A stretch of DNA of 64,000 nt from JASGCP01 sp965263285 (GCA_965263285.1 CBDHHD010000004.1:744001-808000), one strand, 5' to 3'. Shown: positions 28,230 to 37,485, numbered from the stretch's first letter. The notes: generated by a model from the letters alone, not told the origin. Program-made: numbers and translations.

Positions 28230-29495
28230 ATGATTGATGTAATTATTGGGCTTCAATGGGGCGATGAAGGTAAAGGAAAAATAGTAGATTATTTTGCACC
28301 CCGCTATGATATTATTGCAAGATTTCAAGGAGGTCCTAATGCAGGGCATACACTCTACATACATAACGAAAAAATAGTATTACATCAATTGCCATCTGGT
28401 GTTTTTCATAATAACTGCATCAATATTATTGGGAATGGAGTAGTGTTAGATCCCATTACATTAAAAAACGAATGTGAGCAAGTGGCTAAACATGGTATCG
28501 ATGTTAGAAAAAATTTATTTATCTCAGAAAAGACAAATATTATTATTCCTACACACCGAGCTTTAGACAAAGCAAGTGAAGGATTAAAAGGCGTAAATAA
28601 AATAGGATCAACTTTAAAAGGAATTGGACCTGCTTATATGGATAAAACAGGTAGAAATGCCATTCGTATGTGCGACATATTAGATAAACGTTTTACATCT
28701 CATTATATTAAATTAAGATTAAAGCATCAAAAATTATTAGATAGCTTGCATTTTACAGAAGATATTTCTCCGTGGGAAGATGAATTCTTTGAAGCACTTG
28801 AATTTATTAGAACCATTCCTACAAAACAAGTAGAGTATTATATGAATGAACAATTAGCATTAGGAAAAAAAATATTAGCCGAAGGAGCACAAGGGTCTAT
28901 GTTAGATGTGGATTTTGGCACTGTTCCTTTTGTTACTTCTTCTACTACCATTTCAGCTGGCGTTTGTATTGGCTTAGGAGTGCCTCCTCAAAAAATCAAT
29001 CATGTTTATGGAGTTACAAAAGCTTATTGCACAAGAGTAGGTGGAGGACCATTTCCTACTGAATTGAAAGATCAAATAGGAGAAAAAATAAGAGAAATTG
29101 GCAAAGAATTTGGTGCTACTACCCAGCGACCACGCAGATGCGGATGGATAGATTTGGTGGCACTTAAATATAGTTGCATGTTAAATGGAGTTTCTCATTT
29201 AATTATGACAAAAATAGATATACTTGACTCTTTTTCAAACCTACAAGCATGTACAGAATATGCTATGGCCAACAAGACAATTACTAAAATACCTACACAA
29301 ATAGAAAGTTTTAATCAATTGGAGCCTAACTATGTATCATTAAAAGGATGGGAGCAAGATTCTACTCATTTTACTTCTGCATCACAAATACCAAAAGATA
29401 TGAAGAATTATATAAAATTCATATCTAATTTCTTAGATATCCCTATTTCTTTTGTTTCAAATGGACCCAATAGGGAACAAATAATTATTTTATAG
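28230..29495 (+). CDS. purA: Adenylosuccinate synthetase
   Basis: 421 residues, usual length. Begins with the signature GLQWGDEGKGKIVDYF (GTP-binding), FQGGPNAGHTLYI near 33, the GSTLKGIGPAYMDKTGR region near 130, ILAEGAQGSMLDVDFGTVPFVTSS near 217 and TTQRPRRCGWIDL near 297. It makes adenylosuccinate from IMP and aspartate with GTP, the first committed step to AMP. First gene of a run with the Lys-rich protein and pabB. Confidence 0.97.
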   Translation: MIDVIIGLQWGDEGKGKIVDYFAPRYDIIARFQGGPNAGHTLYIHNEKIVLHQLPSGVFHNNCINIIGNGVVLDPITLKNECEQVAKHGIDVRKNLFISEKTNIIIPTHRALDKASEGLKGVNKIGSTLKGIGPAYMDKTGRNAIRMCDILDKRFTSHYIKLRLKHQKLLDSLHFTEDISPWEDEFFEALEFIRTIPTKQVEYYMNEQLALGKKILAEGAQGSMLDVDFGTVPFVTSSTTISAGVCIGLGVPPQKINHVYGVTKAYCTRVGGGPFPTELKDQIGEKIREIGKEFGATTQRPRRCGWIDLVALKYSCMLNGVSHLIMTKIDILDSFSNLQACTEYAMANKTITKIPTQIESFNQLEPNYVSLKGWEQDSTHFTSASQIPKDMKNYIKFISNFLDIPISFVSNGPNREQIIIL

Positions 29496-29563
29496 TTATA
29501 TAAAAAAAAATTTGGTAAAATAAAATTATATATGAAATTTACATTTTGAAAAATTATTATTTT

Positions 29564-29956
29564 ATGGTAAACTCTAAAAAAGCAAAAACTGTTACTAAAA
29601 AAGTAGCTCCAATAAAGAAAGCAAAAAAGGCAAAAGCAAAAACAAAGAAAGCAAAAACAAATAAAAAAAATATTGCTGACGACGAAGAGGATGATGAAAC
29701 AAAAATCAAACAAAAATCAGCTCAATTGTTAGATGACGACAGTGTAAGTGACAATGATGATGATAGTGACAATAATAATGATGATGACGACGATTTTAAT
29801 GAGTTTGATATACCCATTAGTAAATCTAAAAAATCTAAAGACGATTTAGAAGAGGATATGGCCTTTGAAGATATTAATTTTAATACAGATATCGAGTTAG
29901 AAGACTTTAATTTTAATGATGATATAAACAATAGTGAATTTGATGATGAATTTTAA
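29564..29956 (+). CDS. Small protein with Lys/Ala-rich N terminus and acidic C terminus
   Basis: 130 residues from ATG 29564 (MVNSKKAKTV); an upstream in-frame TTG at 29546 is less likely. Residues 1-42 are Lys/Ala/Thr rich (APIKKAKKAKAKTKKAKTN) like bacterial histone-H1-like tails. From about 45 the protein turns into Asp/Glu runs with repeats such as EDDE, DDDSVSDNDDDSDNNNDDDDD and FEDINFNTD. No globular domain. The basic half could bind nucleic acid and the acidic half self-mask or bind a partner, but this is inference. It lies 68 bp after purA and 11 bp before pabB. Confidence 0.75.
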   Translation: MVNSKKAKTVTKKVAPIKKAKKAKAKTKKAKTNKKNIADDEEDDETKIKQKSAQLLDDDSVSDNDDDSDNNNDDDDDFNEFDIPISKSKKSKDDLEEDMAFEDINFNTDIELEDFNFNDDINNSEFDDEF

Positions 29957-29967
29957 GATACCTTTAC

Positions 29968-31269
29968 ATGCCACATGTTGATCAATTTTTCACTTTAGAT
30001 GTAGCATTATTTAAAAAGAAAGCAATTGCTTGGGCAGATAAACACTTTACCATATGCCTTTGCTTTGATTCTTGTGGCACTCATACAAAAAAAATAGATT
30101 TCTTATTAACTATTGAAAATAAAAAGAATAGCACCCATGCATTAGATGAAAGCAATTATTCTTTAGCATCACTAAAATCACATATTGCTTCTTCGAATAA
30201 ATGGATCGTAGGTCATATTTCATACGACATAAAAAACGATATATACAAAAATCTATATTCTTCTAATAAAAACATAATAGGATTCCCTCGATTATATTTT
30301 TTTTCGCCTGATATTCTTATTTCCATATCCAATAATGTCATATCTATTACATGCGAAACGAATAATTTTATTCCAGAAAACATTTTTAATGAAATAGATA
30401 ATTTTATTATAGTAGAAAAAACATGCTTCATCACTCCTTTCCAACCATATATATATCAAGATACCTATGTTGAAAATGTAAAAAAAATTTTACATGAAAT
30501 AAAAAAAGGATATATATATGAACTAACCTATTGTCAAGCCTTTGTTTCCTCTCCTATAGGAAGAATAGATCCGCTTGCTCTTTACAACCAATTAATAAAA
30601 CAATCTCCGAGCCCTTTTGCTTGCTATTATAAACTTTATCATCATTATTTATTATGTGCCAGTCCTGAGAGATTTTTAACAAAAGAAGACAATAAAATAT
30701 ATTCACAACCCATGAAAGGAACTATAAAAAGAGGAAGTAATCTTATAGAAGATCAAACATTATCTTCACTATTATATAATAATGTAAAAGAAAGAGCTGA
30801 AAATATAATGATTGTAGACTTAGTAAGAAATGATTTAAGTAAAATTTGCAATGAAGGCACTGTTCATGCACCCGAAATAGCCCAAGTATATTCATTCTCG
30901 CATACACATCAATTAGTCTCTACCATTCAAGGAGAAATAATGCCTGATAAAGACTTCGTAGATTGCTTATATGCCTGTTTCCCAATGGGAAGCATGACAG
31001 GAGCTCCTAAATATAAAAGCATGCAATTAATAGAAACATTTGAATCAACACAAAGAAATTTATATAGCGGTTCGGTTTTTTATATTGATCCCGAAAGAAA
31101 TTTTGATGCAAATGTAATTATTAGAAGCATGTTTTATAATCGATCTAACAATATTCTATCCTATTCTGTCGGAGGAGCCATTACAAACAAAAGCAACCCT
31201 ATAGAAGAATATAACGAATGCTTATTAAAGTCGGCAGCTATTAATGAAATTGTAAAGCATAATATTTAA
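29968..31269 (+). CDS. pabB: Aminodeoxychorismate synthase component I (PabB) / anthranilate synthase I family
   Basis: 433 residues, chorismate-utilising enzyme fold in the C-terminal 270 residues. CASPERFLTKEDNKIYSQPMKGTIKRG contains the PIKGT-like motif with the PabB-type lysine K250. ERAENIMIVDLVRNDLSKIC, STIQGEI, FPMGSMTGAPKYKSMQLIE and SGSVFYIDPERNFDANVIIR complete the active site. The Lys and the absence of TrpE-like LLES motif at the N terminus favour PabB, which makes 4-amino-4-deoxychorismate for folate. No glutaminase or lyase partner is adjacent. Confidence 0.88.
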   Translation: MPHVDQFFTLDVALFKKKAIAWADKHFTICLCFDSCGTHTKKIDFLLTIENKKNSTHALDESNYSLASLKSHIASSNKWIVGHISYDIKNDIYKNLYSSNKNIIGFPRLYFFSPDILISISNNVISITCETNNFIPENIFNEIDNFIIVEKTCFITPFQPYIYQDTYVENVKKILHEIKKGYIYELTYCQAFVSSPIGRIDPLALYNQLIKQSPSPFACYYKLYHHYLLCASPERFLTKEDNKIYSQPMKGTIKRGSNLIEDQTLSSLLYNNVKERAENIMIVDLVRNDLSKICNEGTVHAPEIAQVYSFSHTHQLVSTIQGEIMPDKDFVDCLYACFPMGSMTGAPKYKSMQLIETFESTQRNLYSGSVFYIDPERNFDANVIIRSMFYNRSNNILSYSVGGAITNKSNPIEEYNECLLKSAAINEIVKHNI

Positions 31270-31340
31270 ATGATATCTCCTTTATATCATTATATAGATA
31301 TAACAAAAAGTCATCTTATTATTAGATTTGAGACAAAAAT

Positions 31341-31778
31341 GGCTACATCTTTTTTTGAAGTGCTGGAAGCATGGATTATTAAATAAATATAAACATGGAA
31401 GTAATAGGAAATATCTGATGAGGACTGCCCTCAGATAAAGAGCGTTACAAAACGAGGTGAGCGAAGCGACCAGCGAAAATGTGGTGTGGAAGTTTTTATA
31501 TATGAATCGTTATGATAAGCATAAAGTTTTATATAAAAGATCACTATGGATAAGCTCATCATAACGATTCGTACCTAATCGCCTCCCATTCATTCTCACT
31601 AGCGTAGCGAGCCGTAATTTTGTAGCTCTTTATCTGCAGTCTTGATTTTTTCTTTGTTTCTTTCTTTTGTATCAAGACAAAAGAAAGAAAAGGATATAAA
31701 AAATAAATGATGAACCTATACCTGAATAATTACAAAAAACACAAATACCCCCCCAGCACCTCAAAAAAAGATGTAGCC
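31341..31778 (-). repeat. Repeat copy 9, C type, with 8-bp target duplication
   Basis: 438 bp with GGCTACATCTTTTTTTGAAG at the left and CCTCAAAAAAAGATGTAGCC at the right, no A or B extension. Flanked by ACAAAAAT at 31333-31340 and 31779-31786, a perfect 8-bp duplication. This shows that the C unit alone is a mobile entity. It ends 15 bp from the pdxH stop codon. Confidence 0.96.
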
Positions 31779-31793
31779 ACAAAAATAATCTAA

Positions 31794-32438
31794 TTATGGA
31801 TATAACCTTTTAGTTATCCATTTATTTTTTTGTCTTTGATAAATAATTCTATCATGAAGTCTATTGGGACAGCCTTGCCAGAATTCAAATAGATTTGGCT
31901 TTACAATATATCCTCCCCAATGTGAAGGTCTTGGAATCTTAGCATTATGTGCAAACTTCTCTTTATAATACACAAACTTCTCATTTAATTCTACACGATC
32001 TTTTAATATATTACTTTGTGCAGATGCCCATGTTCCTATTTGACTATCCAAGGGACGCACAGCAAAATAAGCATCACTTTCTTTTGCACTTGTTTTTTTT
32101 ATGCTCCCCTCAATGCGTATTTGTTGTTCAAACTCTTGCCAATAAAATAATAAAGACACAAAAGGATTTGCCTTTATTTGTACTCCTTTATGACTTTGAT
32201 AATTGGTAAAAAAAACGAAACCCTCTTTCTTTACTTCTTTTAGTAACACTACTCTACTACAAGGTTGTTGATCTTTTCCAATGGTGGACAATATCATAGC
32301 ATTAGGCTCATATATATGATTTTTTATATGATTCCACCATCGGTTAAACTGATCAAAAGGATCAGAAGAAATATCTGATTCTACTAATATGTTTTTTATG
32401 TAATTCTTTCTAAGATGATTTATATTAGAAAGTATCAT
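31794..32438 (-). CDS. pdxH: Pyridoxamine 5'-phosphate oxidase
   Basis: 214 residues, usual length. FMN and substrate motifs: NAMILSTIGKDQQPCSRVVLLKEVKKEGFVFFTNYQSHKG (47-86), LLFYWQEFEQQIRIEGSI, FAVRPLDSQIGTWAS and the C-terminal FWQGCPNRLHDRIIYQRQKNKWITKRLYP. Oxidises PNP and PMP to pyridoxal phosphate. Starts 7 bp after the upstream OmpA-like gene, so probably co-transcribed with it. Confidence 0.95.
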   Translation of the reverse strand: MILSNINHLRKNYIKNILVESDISSDPFDQFNRWWNHIKNHIYEPNAMILSTIGKDQQPCSRVVLLKEVKKEGFVFFTNYQSHKGVQIKANPFVSLLFYWQEFEQQIRIEGSIKKTSAKESDAYFAVRPLDSQIGTWASAQSNILKDRVELNEKFVYYKEKFAHNAKIPRPSHWGGYIVKPNLFEFWQGCPNRLHDRIIYQRQKNKWITKRLYP

Positions 32439-32445
32439 TATAATC

Positions 32446-33417
32446 TTAATTAATACTATTAATAAGATTAAATATTTCAGATAGATCAGGAATAAGAATA
32501 ATATCTACCCTTCTATTTTTTGCTCTACCTTCTTTTGTGGCATTAGAAGCAACAGAATTATATTCTCCTTTACCTGCAGCAGTTAACCTTTTAGGGTCAA
32601 CGCTTTCAGTATTCACCATATAACGAACAATATTCACTGACCTTGCTGTGCTTAAATCCCAATTATCTTTATATAAATGAGAGCCAATAATAGGCACATT
32701 ATCTGTATTTCCTTCAATCAAAACATTAAATCCTTGCGTATTGTTGATAATGTTGGATAAGGTATTAATGGCCTCTATTCCTTGAGGTTGTACATCAGCC
32801 TTTCCTGACTCAAATAATAATTTTTCACTTAATGACACATGTACTTCACCATTTTCTAATTTTACAGTTATATTATCAGATCCAAATCCAAGTAATGCTT
32901 TTCTAATATTATTAGCTAATGCTTTCATCAAAGAATCTTGTTTATGCAATGCATCTTCTAAAAAGCGAATTCTTGCTTCTCTTTGTAGCAGTTCATTAGA
33001 TTTTTGCTTTAAGCTTAAATTGAGTCGTTGCACATCTGTTAATGACTTTTGAGAAAGTGCATTATAATCGCCTTCTAGTTGATTATATTTATTTTGAAGA
33101 TTTTGATAACTATCTTGCAAGGCTACTAATTTTAAAGAACAAGTATCAAAATCATTTGTTACATGATTTAATGCTTCTCCTAAAGACCTTAAAGCTTTGC
33201 CCTTATCTGTAGTATCTGCCATTAAAGTATTATCTAACCCATACAAAGAGTCTCTTACTATTGTTGCTTTCAATAACCTCTTAGACATAAAAAAATTATA
33301 CAAATTATCCCCAAAACTTTGAGGATTAGCAATTCTACCTTTAGGCCAAAAGGGAGATTGCGCTATTGATGAAAGAGGAAGAATAAGAAGAACTACATAT
33401 AAAGAATATCTTCTCAT
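32446..33417 (-). CDS. OmpA-family peptidoglycan-binding protein with coiled coil
   Basis: 323 residues from ATG 33417, which gives a clean signal peptide (MRRYSLYVVLLILPLSSIAQ); an in-frame ATG at 33450 would add 11 residues. A long coiled coil lies at about 85-160 (NQLEGDYNALSQKSL.. REARIRFLEDALHKQ). The OmpA/MotB C-terminal domain follows: SLSEKLLFESGKADVQPQG, LIEGNTDNVPI, NWDLSTARSVNIVRYM, LTAAGKGEYNSVASN, AKNRRVDIILIP. It probably sits in the periplasm or outer membrane and binds peptidoglycan. A TATTTTTG motif lies at 33489-33482. Confidence 0.87.
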   Translation of the reverse strand: MRRYSLYVVLLILPLSSIAQSPFWPKGRIANPQSFGDNLYNFFMSKRLLKATIVRDSLYGLDNTLMADTTDKGKALRSLGEALNHVTNDFDTCSLKLVALQDSYQNLQNKYNQLEGDYNALSQKSLTDVQRLNLSLKQKSNELLQREARIRFLEDALHKQDSLMKALANNIRKALLGFGSDNITVKLENGEVHVSLSEKLLFESGKADVQPQGIEAINTLSNIINNTQGFNVLIEGNTDNVPIIGSHLYKDNWDLSTARSVNIVRYMVNTESVDPKRLTAAGKGEYNSVASNATKEGRAKNRRVDIILIPDLSEIFNLINSIN

Positions 33418-33528
33418 GCTTATAAATGTATTTGTATTTTTCATAAACATAAAATATGGGAATAATTTAAAAAATAATATGCAAAAATAATTCTTTTTTT
33501 TATTGAAATGCTATTTTTTTTAAAATAG

Positions 33529-33960
33529 GGCTAAATCTTTTTTCAGGTGCTAAGAGGTTTTTAATAAATGGCAACTACTCATGTATAGGTTCATACTCGT
33601 TTTTTATATCTTTTTCTTTCTTTTGTCTTGATACAAAAGAAAGAAAGAAACAAAGAAAAAATCAAGCCTGCAGATAAAGAGCTACAAAACTACGGCTCAC
33701 TACGCTAGCAAGAATGAATGGGAGGCGATTAGGTATGAATCGTTATGATGAGCTTATCCATAGCTAATCTTTTATGTAAATACTTTATGCTCATCATAAC
33801 GATTCATATATAAAAACTTCGTCCCACATTCTCTCTGGTTGCTTCGCTCGGCTCGCTTCGCTTTGTAACGCTCTTTATGTGAGGACAGTCCTCATCAGAT
33901 ACTTCCTATTATTTTCATACTTATAATTATTCGATAATCAATTAGAAAAGTGTTTATACT
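33529..33960 (+). repeat. Repeat copy 10, D left end, right end lost
   Basis: Starts GGCTAAATCTTTTTTCAGG, D-specific GCTAAGAGGTTTTTAATAAA and GGTTCATACTCGTTTTTTAT, then the hairpin and full palindrome. The right part is worn after TTATAATTATTCGATAATCA. This copy provides the uninterrupted version of the site where the nested B element at 38700 is inserted. Confidence 0.88.
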
Positions 33961-33973
33961 AATAAATTTATAC

Positions 33974-35113
33974 CTAATGTGTATTAAAATAACAACTGAT
34001 AGGATTAGTTTTTATTTCTTCAATGCTATCTCCTAGTATAGTAATATGACCCATTTTACGATTAATTTTAGACTCTTTTTTACCATAGAGATGAAAATAA
34101 GTCATAGGTTCTTCTATTGTAGCCATAAAATCAAGTGCTTGTTGATAGTCTTGTCCCAAGATATTATACATGATAGCAGGCTTAACTATTTTAGAAGGCA
34201 AAAGAGGCAATCCGCAAATAGCTCTTACATGTAATTCAAATTGAGAATGGGTAGTTGCTTCAATAGAAAAATGTCCGCTATTATGTGGCCGAGGAGCTAT
34301 TTCATTAATTAAAATACCATCTTGAACAACAAACATTTCTATGGCTAATGTACCAACAAAATCTAGTTTTAACATAATATCAGTAGCCATTTGTAAGGCG
34401 TTACCATACAATGCATTTGAAATATATGCGGGGGCAATTGTTTGCCTTAATATGCCTTGTGTATGTATATTTTCAACAACAGGCAAAGTAACAACTTGTT
34501 GTTGTTGAGTGGATCTAAATACTATTACTGATATTTCTTTATTAAAAACGATTACTTGTTCTGCAATACAAGGTTGTTGTTTTATAAGCACAAAAGCTTC
34601 TTCAAAATCTTTCTCAGAAAGAATCATCATTTGCCCTTTTCCATCGTACCCTTGTGTACAAGTTTTTACAATAAAAGGAAATTGTAATTGTTTAGCACAT
34701 ATAGCTAAATCATTTGGTTGATGAATAACCATAAAAGTGGCTACTTTAAATCCTAAATTTTGAAGTGTTGTTTTTTCTACCATTCGGTTTTGGCTTATTT
34801 GCAATGGGCGATGCCCTTGAGGAATCTTATGCGGATATCTTGTATACAAGTCTTGAATAATAGAATAAGGAATATTTTCAAATTCATAGGTTACAATATC
34901 AGAAACAGAAAATAATTTTTCCAATGCTTCTATCTCATTGAATGATGCTTGTATATAAATATCTGCTATTCCTTTACAGGGACTATCTGCTTGGGGTTCT
35001 AATATAGCAATAGAATACCCCATTTGCTTTGCAACGATTGCTATCATTTTTCCAAGCTGCCCCCCCCCTATGATACCAATAGTTGCAGGGGGTAAAATAG
35101 ATAATATATTCAT
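33974..35113 (-). CDS. purK: 5-(carboxyamino)imidazole ribonucleotide synthase
   Basis: 379 residues, ATP-grasp fold. N terminus IGIIGGGQLGKMIAI, ATP-binding stretch FIVKTCTQGYDGKGQMMI (about 150-167), IAEQVIVFNKEISVIV, ILINEIAPRPHNSGHFSIEA with metal-binding Glu/Asn. Carboxylates AIR to N5-CAIR with ATP and bicarbonate. Overlaps purE by 4 bp (ATGA), so translation is coupled. Confidence 0.95.
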   Translation of the reverse strand: MNILSILPPATIGIIGGGQLGKMIAIVAKQMGYSIAILEPQADSPCKGIADIYIQASFNEIEALEKLFSVSDIVTYEFENIPYSIIQDLYTRYPHKIPQGHRPLQISQNRMVEKTTLQNLGFKVATFMVIHQPNDLAICAKQLQFPFIVKTCTQGYDGKGQMMILSEKDFEEAFVLIKQQPCIAEQVIVFNKEISVIVFRSTQQQQVVTLPVVENIHTQGILRQTIAPAYISNALYGNALQMATDIMLKLDFVGTLAIEMFVVQDGILINEIAPRPHNSGHFSIEATTHSQFELHVRAICGLPLLPSKIVKPAIMYNILGQDYQQALDFMATIEEPMTYFHLYGKKESKINRKMGHITILGDSIEEIKTNPISCYFNTH

Positions 35114-35589
35114 AAAAAGTCATTAAGCACAGATTGCGTTTGTTTTTCTCTGTATATTTTTAATTGATTTGAGATAAGTGGATTTCGCAAAGCTAATATT
35201 TGCAAAGCTAATAGCGCCGCATTTGCAGCACCCGCATCTCCAATAGCCACAGTAGCCACTGGTATTCCTTTAGGCATTTGAACAATAGATAGTAGAGAGT
35301 CTATTCCGCCCAAAGCAGATGATTTTACAGGCACTCCAATAACAGGCAAGATAGTTTTAGAAGCAATCATACCAGGCAAATGAGCAGCACCTCCAGCACC
35401 AGCAATAATTACTTTTATACCTCTTTGCTCTGCATTAGCCGCAAAGTCAAACATATTATCGGGCGTACGATGAGCACTTACTATTTTTTTTTCATAAGAA
35501 ATAGTAAACTCATCTAATATCATACATGCCCTTTCCATGGTCGCCCAATCTGATTTAGACCCCATTACAACTGAAATAATAACTGACAT
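35110..35589 (-). CDS. purE: N5-CAIR mutase
   Basis: 159 residues. VVMGSKSDWATM near the N terminus, SAHRTPDNMFDFA (about 40), IAGAGGAAHLPGMIASKTILPVIGVP (about 63-88) and VPKGIPVATVAIG-like QMPKGIPVATVAIGDAGAANAAL are class I PurE hallmarks. Converts N5-CAIR to CAIR in purine synthesis. A 21-bp tandem duplication lies directly upstream of its ATG. Confidence 0.95.
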   Translation of the reverse strand: MSVIISVVMGSKSDWATMERACMILDEFTISYEKKIVSAHRTPDNMFDFAANAEQRGIKVIIAGAGGAAHLPGMIASKTILPVIGVPVKSSALGGIDSLLSIVQMPKGIPVATVAIGDAGAANAALLALQILALRNPLISNQLKIYREKQTQSVLNDFL

Positions 35590-35911
35590 ATTTTTTTACA
35601 AAAATCGTATATTTTTTTACAAAAATCGTATATTTTTTTTATTAAAAGATCAAGTAATAAATGGACTATTTTTGGGGGTGAGGGTAATAGGAGAATATTT
35701 GTATTTTTATAACTACTCATACATAAGTTAGTGTTAGCATTCGTTTTATTATATCTTTTTTTTAAATATAACAAACGCCAATGCTCTCAACTAAATCTAT
35801 TGATTTAGATGCACAATTGCATTTTTTTAAGAAAACTATTTTTAAAAATTTACTATACATACAGCAATTAATAACTAACTAATATACAAAAACTCTTAGT
35901 GCAAAAAGGGA
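35590..35911. other. Gene-free stretch with tandem repeat and worn repeat ends
   Basis: A 21-bp unit (ATATTTTTTTACAAAAATCGT) occurs twice plus a third partial unit at about 35588-35640. A worn C left end follows (GGGGGTGAGGGTAATAGGAG, TTGTATTTTTATAACTACTC). A worn D right end (AAAACTCTTAGTGCAAAAAG then GGATTAGCC) ends at 35917, inside the stop codon of the HIT gene. Confidence 0.55.
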
Positions 35912-36307
35912 TTAGCCTAAAAATGATTGTATTTTTTGTTGTATTTCTTTTAACTGTATAGGAGTGAGAGACAATTTAGATTTACTTAAATTCACATCAC
36001 TTAATGTATGGGTAGGTATAAGATGAATATGGGCATGAGGCACTTCTAAACCTACGGTAATAATATTTACACGGTTGCATGGATATGCCTTTTCTATAGC
36101 TTTTGCAATAGGCTGTGCAAAAGTCAAAATATGTTGTAAGTAACTATTAGGCAAGTCAAATATTCTATCTATTTCTATTTTAGGAACTACGAGGGTATGC
36201 CCTTTTGTAATAGGAAAAATATCTAAAAAAGCAATACACATATCATCTTCCAATAATGTATAAGAAGGGATTTCACCTTTAATAATTTTTGTAAATATGC
36301 TACTCAT
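35912..36307 (-). CDS. HIT-family hydrolase (Hint-like)
   Basis: 131 residues from ATG 36307 (MSSIFTKIIKGEIPSYTLLEDD), chosen over the earlier in-frame ATG at 36340 because Hint proteins start with this sequence. The HIT motif HAHIHLIP and LDIFPITKGHTLVVPK are clear. Purine nucleotide phosphoramidase/hydrolase family; cellular substrate unknown. Starts 13 bp after greA, so likely co-transcribed. Its last codon and TAA (GGC TAA) coincide with the terminal bases of a D-type repeat end. Confidence 0.9.
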   Translation of the reverse strand: MSSIFTKIIKGEIPSYTLLEDDMCIAFLDIFPITKGHTLVVPKIEIDRIFDLPNSYLQHILTFAQPIAKAIEKAYPCNRVNIITVGLEVPHAHIHLIPTHTLSDVNLSKSKLSLTPIQLKEIQQKIQSFLG

Positions 36308-36320
36308 AGGTATTAACAAT

Positions 36321-36788
36321 TTAAATAAAAATTTTGTCAATTCGTAAATGTAAATCTCCAGCAGGAACTTTGGCTATTACAATATCACCTACTTGTTTGC
36401 CCAATAGCGCCTTACCAATGGGTGTATTAATAGATAGTTTTTTCATTTTAATATCTTGCTCTTTCTCTCCTACTAATTGAAAGGTGTCTATTGCTTTCGT
36501 TTTTACATTAGTAAAAGTTACAAAAGTTAAAATACTTGCCTTCGAAGTGTCTATATTAGAAGTATCAATAATTTTAACGGTAACAAGTGCATTCTCCAAT
36601 TTTTTTATTCTTGCTTCTAAAAAACCTTGATATTCTTTAGCACTATCATACTCTGCATTTTCGCGTAAATCACCCTTGGCTCTTGCTTCAGCAATAGCTT
36701 CCGATGCCGCTAATCTATCTTTCGTTTTAAGCGTATGCAACTCTGCTTTCATTGCTTCATATTTATCTTTTGTTACATATTCACTCAT
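36321..36788 (-). CDS. greA: Transcription elongation factor GreA
   Basis: 155 residues. N-terminal coiled coil with EALKAELHTLKTKDR-like KYEAMKAELHTLKTKDR, AIAEARAKGDLRENAEYDSAKEYQGFLEARIKKLE (the GreA signature with acidic tip) and C-terminal FKBP-like domain with INTPIGKALLGKQVGDIV. It stimulates cleavage of backtracked RNA in RNA polymerase. A 13-bp inverted repeat lies in its leader. Confidence 0.96.
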   Translation of the reverse strand: MSEYVTKDKYEAMKAELHTLKTKDRLAASEAIAEARAKGDLRENAEYDSAKEYQGFLEARIKKLENALVTVKIIDTSNIDTSKASILTFVTFTNVKTKAIDTFQLVGEKEQDIKMKKLSINTPIGKALLGKQVGDIVIAKVPAGDLHLRIDKIFI

Positions 36789-36821
36789 AATTATAATATT
36801 TTAAATAATAATAAAATACAA

Positions 36822-36859
36822 AAATCAATATTGTATTGATAATAACACAATATTGATTT
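36822..36859. promoter_or_regulatory. 13-bp perfect inverted repeat in the greA leader
   Basis: AAATCAATATTGT (36822-36834), 12 nt, ACAATATTGATTT (36847-36859). It sits between the predicted greA promoter and start codon, so it could be an operator, or an RNA hairpin in the leader. Confidence 0.55.
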
Positions 36860-36873
36860 AACTTTTAGTTTTG

Positions 36874-36904
36874 CAAAGATACTATATTTTTTGTAACCAA
36901 ACAA
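36874..36904 (-). promoter_or_regulatory. Promoter of greA-HIT
   Basis: Minus strand TTG (36904-36902), 20 bp, TATCTTTG (36881-36874). The implied leader is about 80 nt and contains the inverted repeat at 36822-36859. Confidence 0.5.
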
Positions 36905-36920
36905 CTAAATACATACATTT

Positions 36921-37434
36921 AACCTAAATCATTTTTTCAGATGCTAAGAGGTTTTTAACAAATGAAAATTTTGCAACTACTCAGGTATAGGTTAATAATT
37001 TATTTGTTTCTTTCTTTTGTATCAAGACAAAAGAAAGAAAAGGATATAAAAAATAAATGATGAACCTATACCTGAGTAATTACAAAAACACAAATACCCC
37101 CAGCACCTCAAAAAAAGATGTAGCCCCTTTCTTTATTTTTATGTTTTTTAAAAGCCATTTTGCAACCGATTTTTTAGGCCAGTTTCAAACCATATTTTAC
37201 ACACTTTTTTGGACAGTATCTATTCTTAGTTATCTTTATATGCAAGTGCCTTATGCTCATCATAACGATTCATATATAAAAACTTCGCCCCTCATTCCTC
37301 GCTGATCACTCCGCGCGCCTTGTTTTGTAATACTCTTTATCTGGGGGCAGTCCTCATCAAATATTTTCAGTTATCTCCATGTTTATATGTATTTAATAAT
37401 CAATGATCCAAGCACCTCAAAAAAAAATGTAGCC
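36921..37434. repeat. Composite repeat: D left end, inverted C end piece, right half of a further copy
   Basis: D left end at about 36921 (CCTAAATCATTTTTTCAG). Then a minus-oriented outer piece of a C copy with hairpin and end GATGTAGCC at 37125. About 100 bp of other sequence follows, then the right half of a plus-oriented core from 37243 (TTATGCTCATCATAACG) to a C end closing AATGTAGCC at 37434. Neither palindrome is complete, so this is a rearranged patch from several insertions. Confidence 0.8.
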
Positions 37435-37485
37435 ATTTATTACTTAAATTTTAACTTGAATATAACTTTTATTAAAATTCATTTG

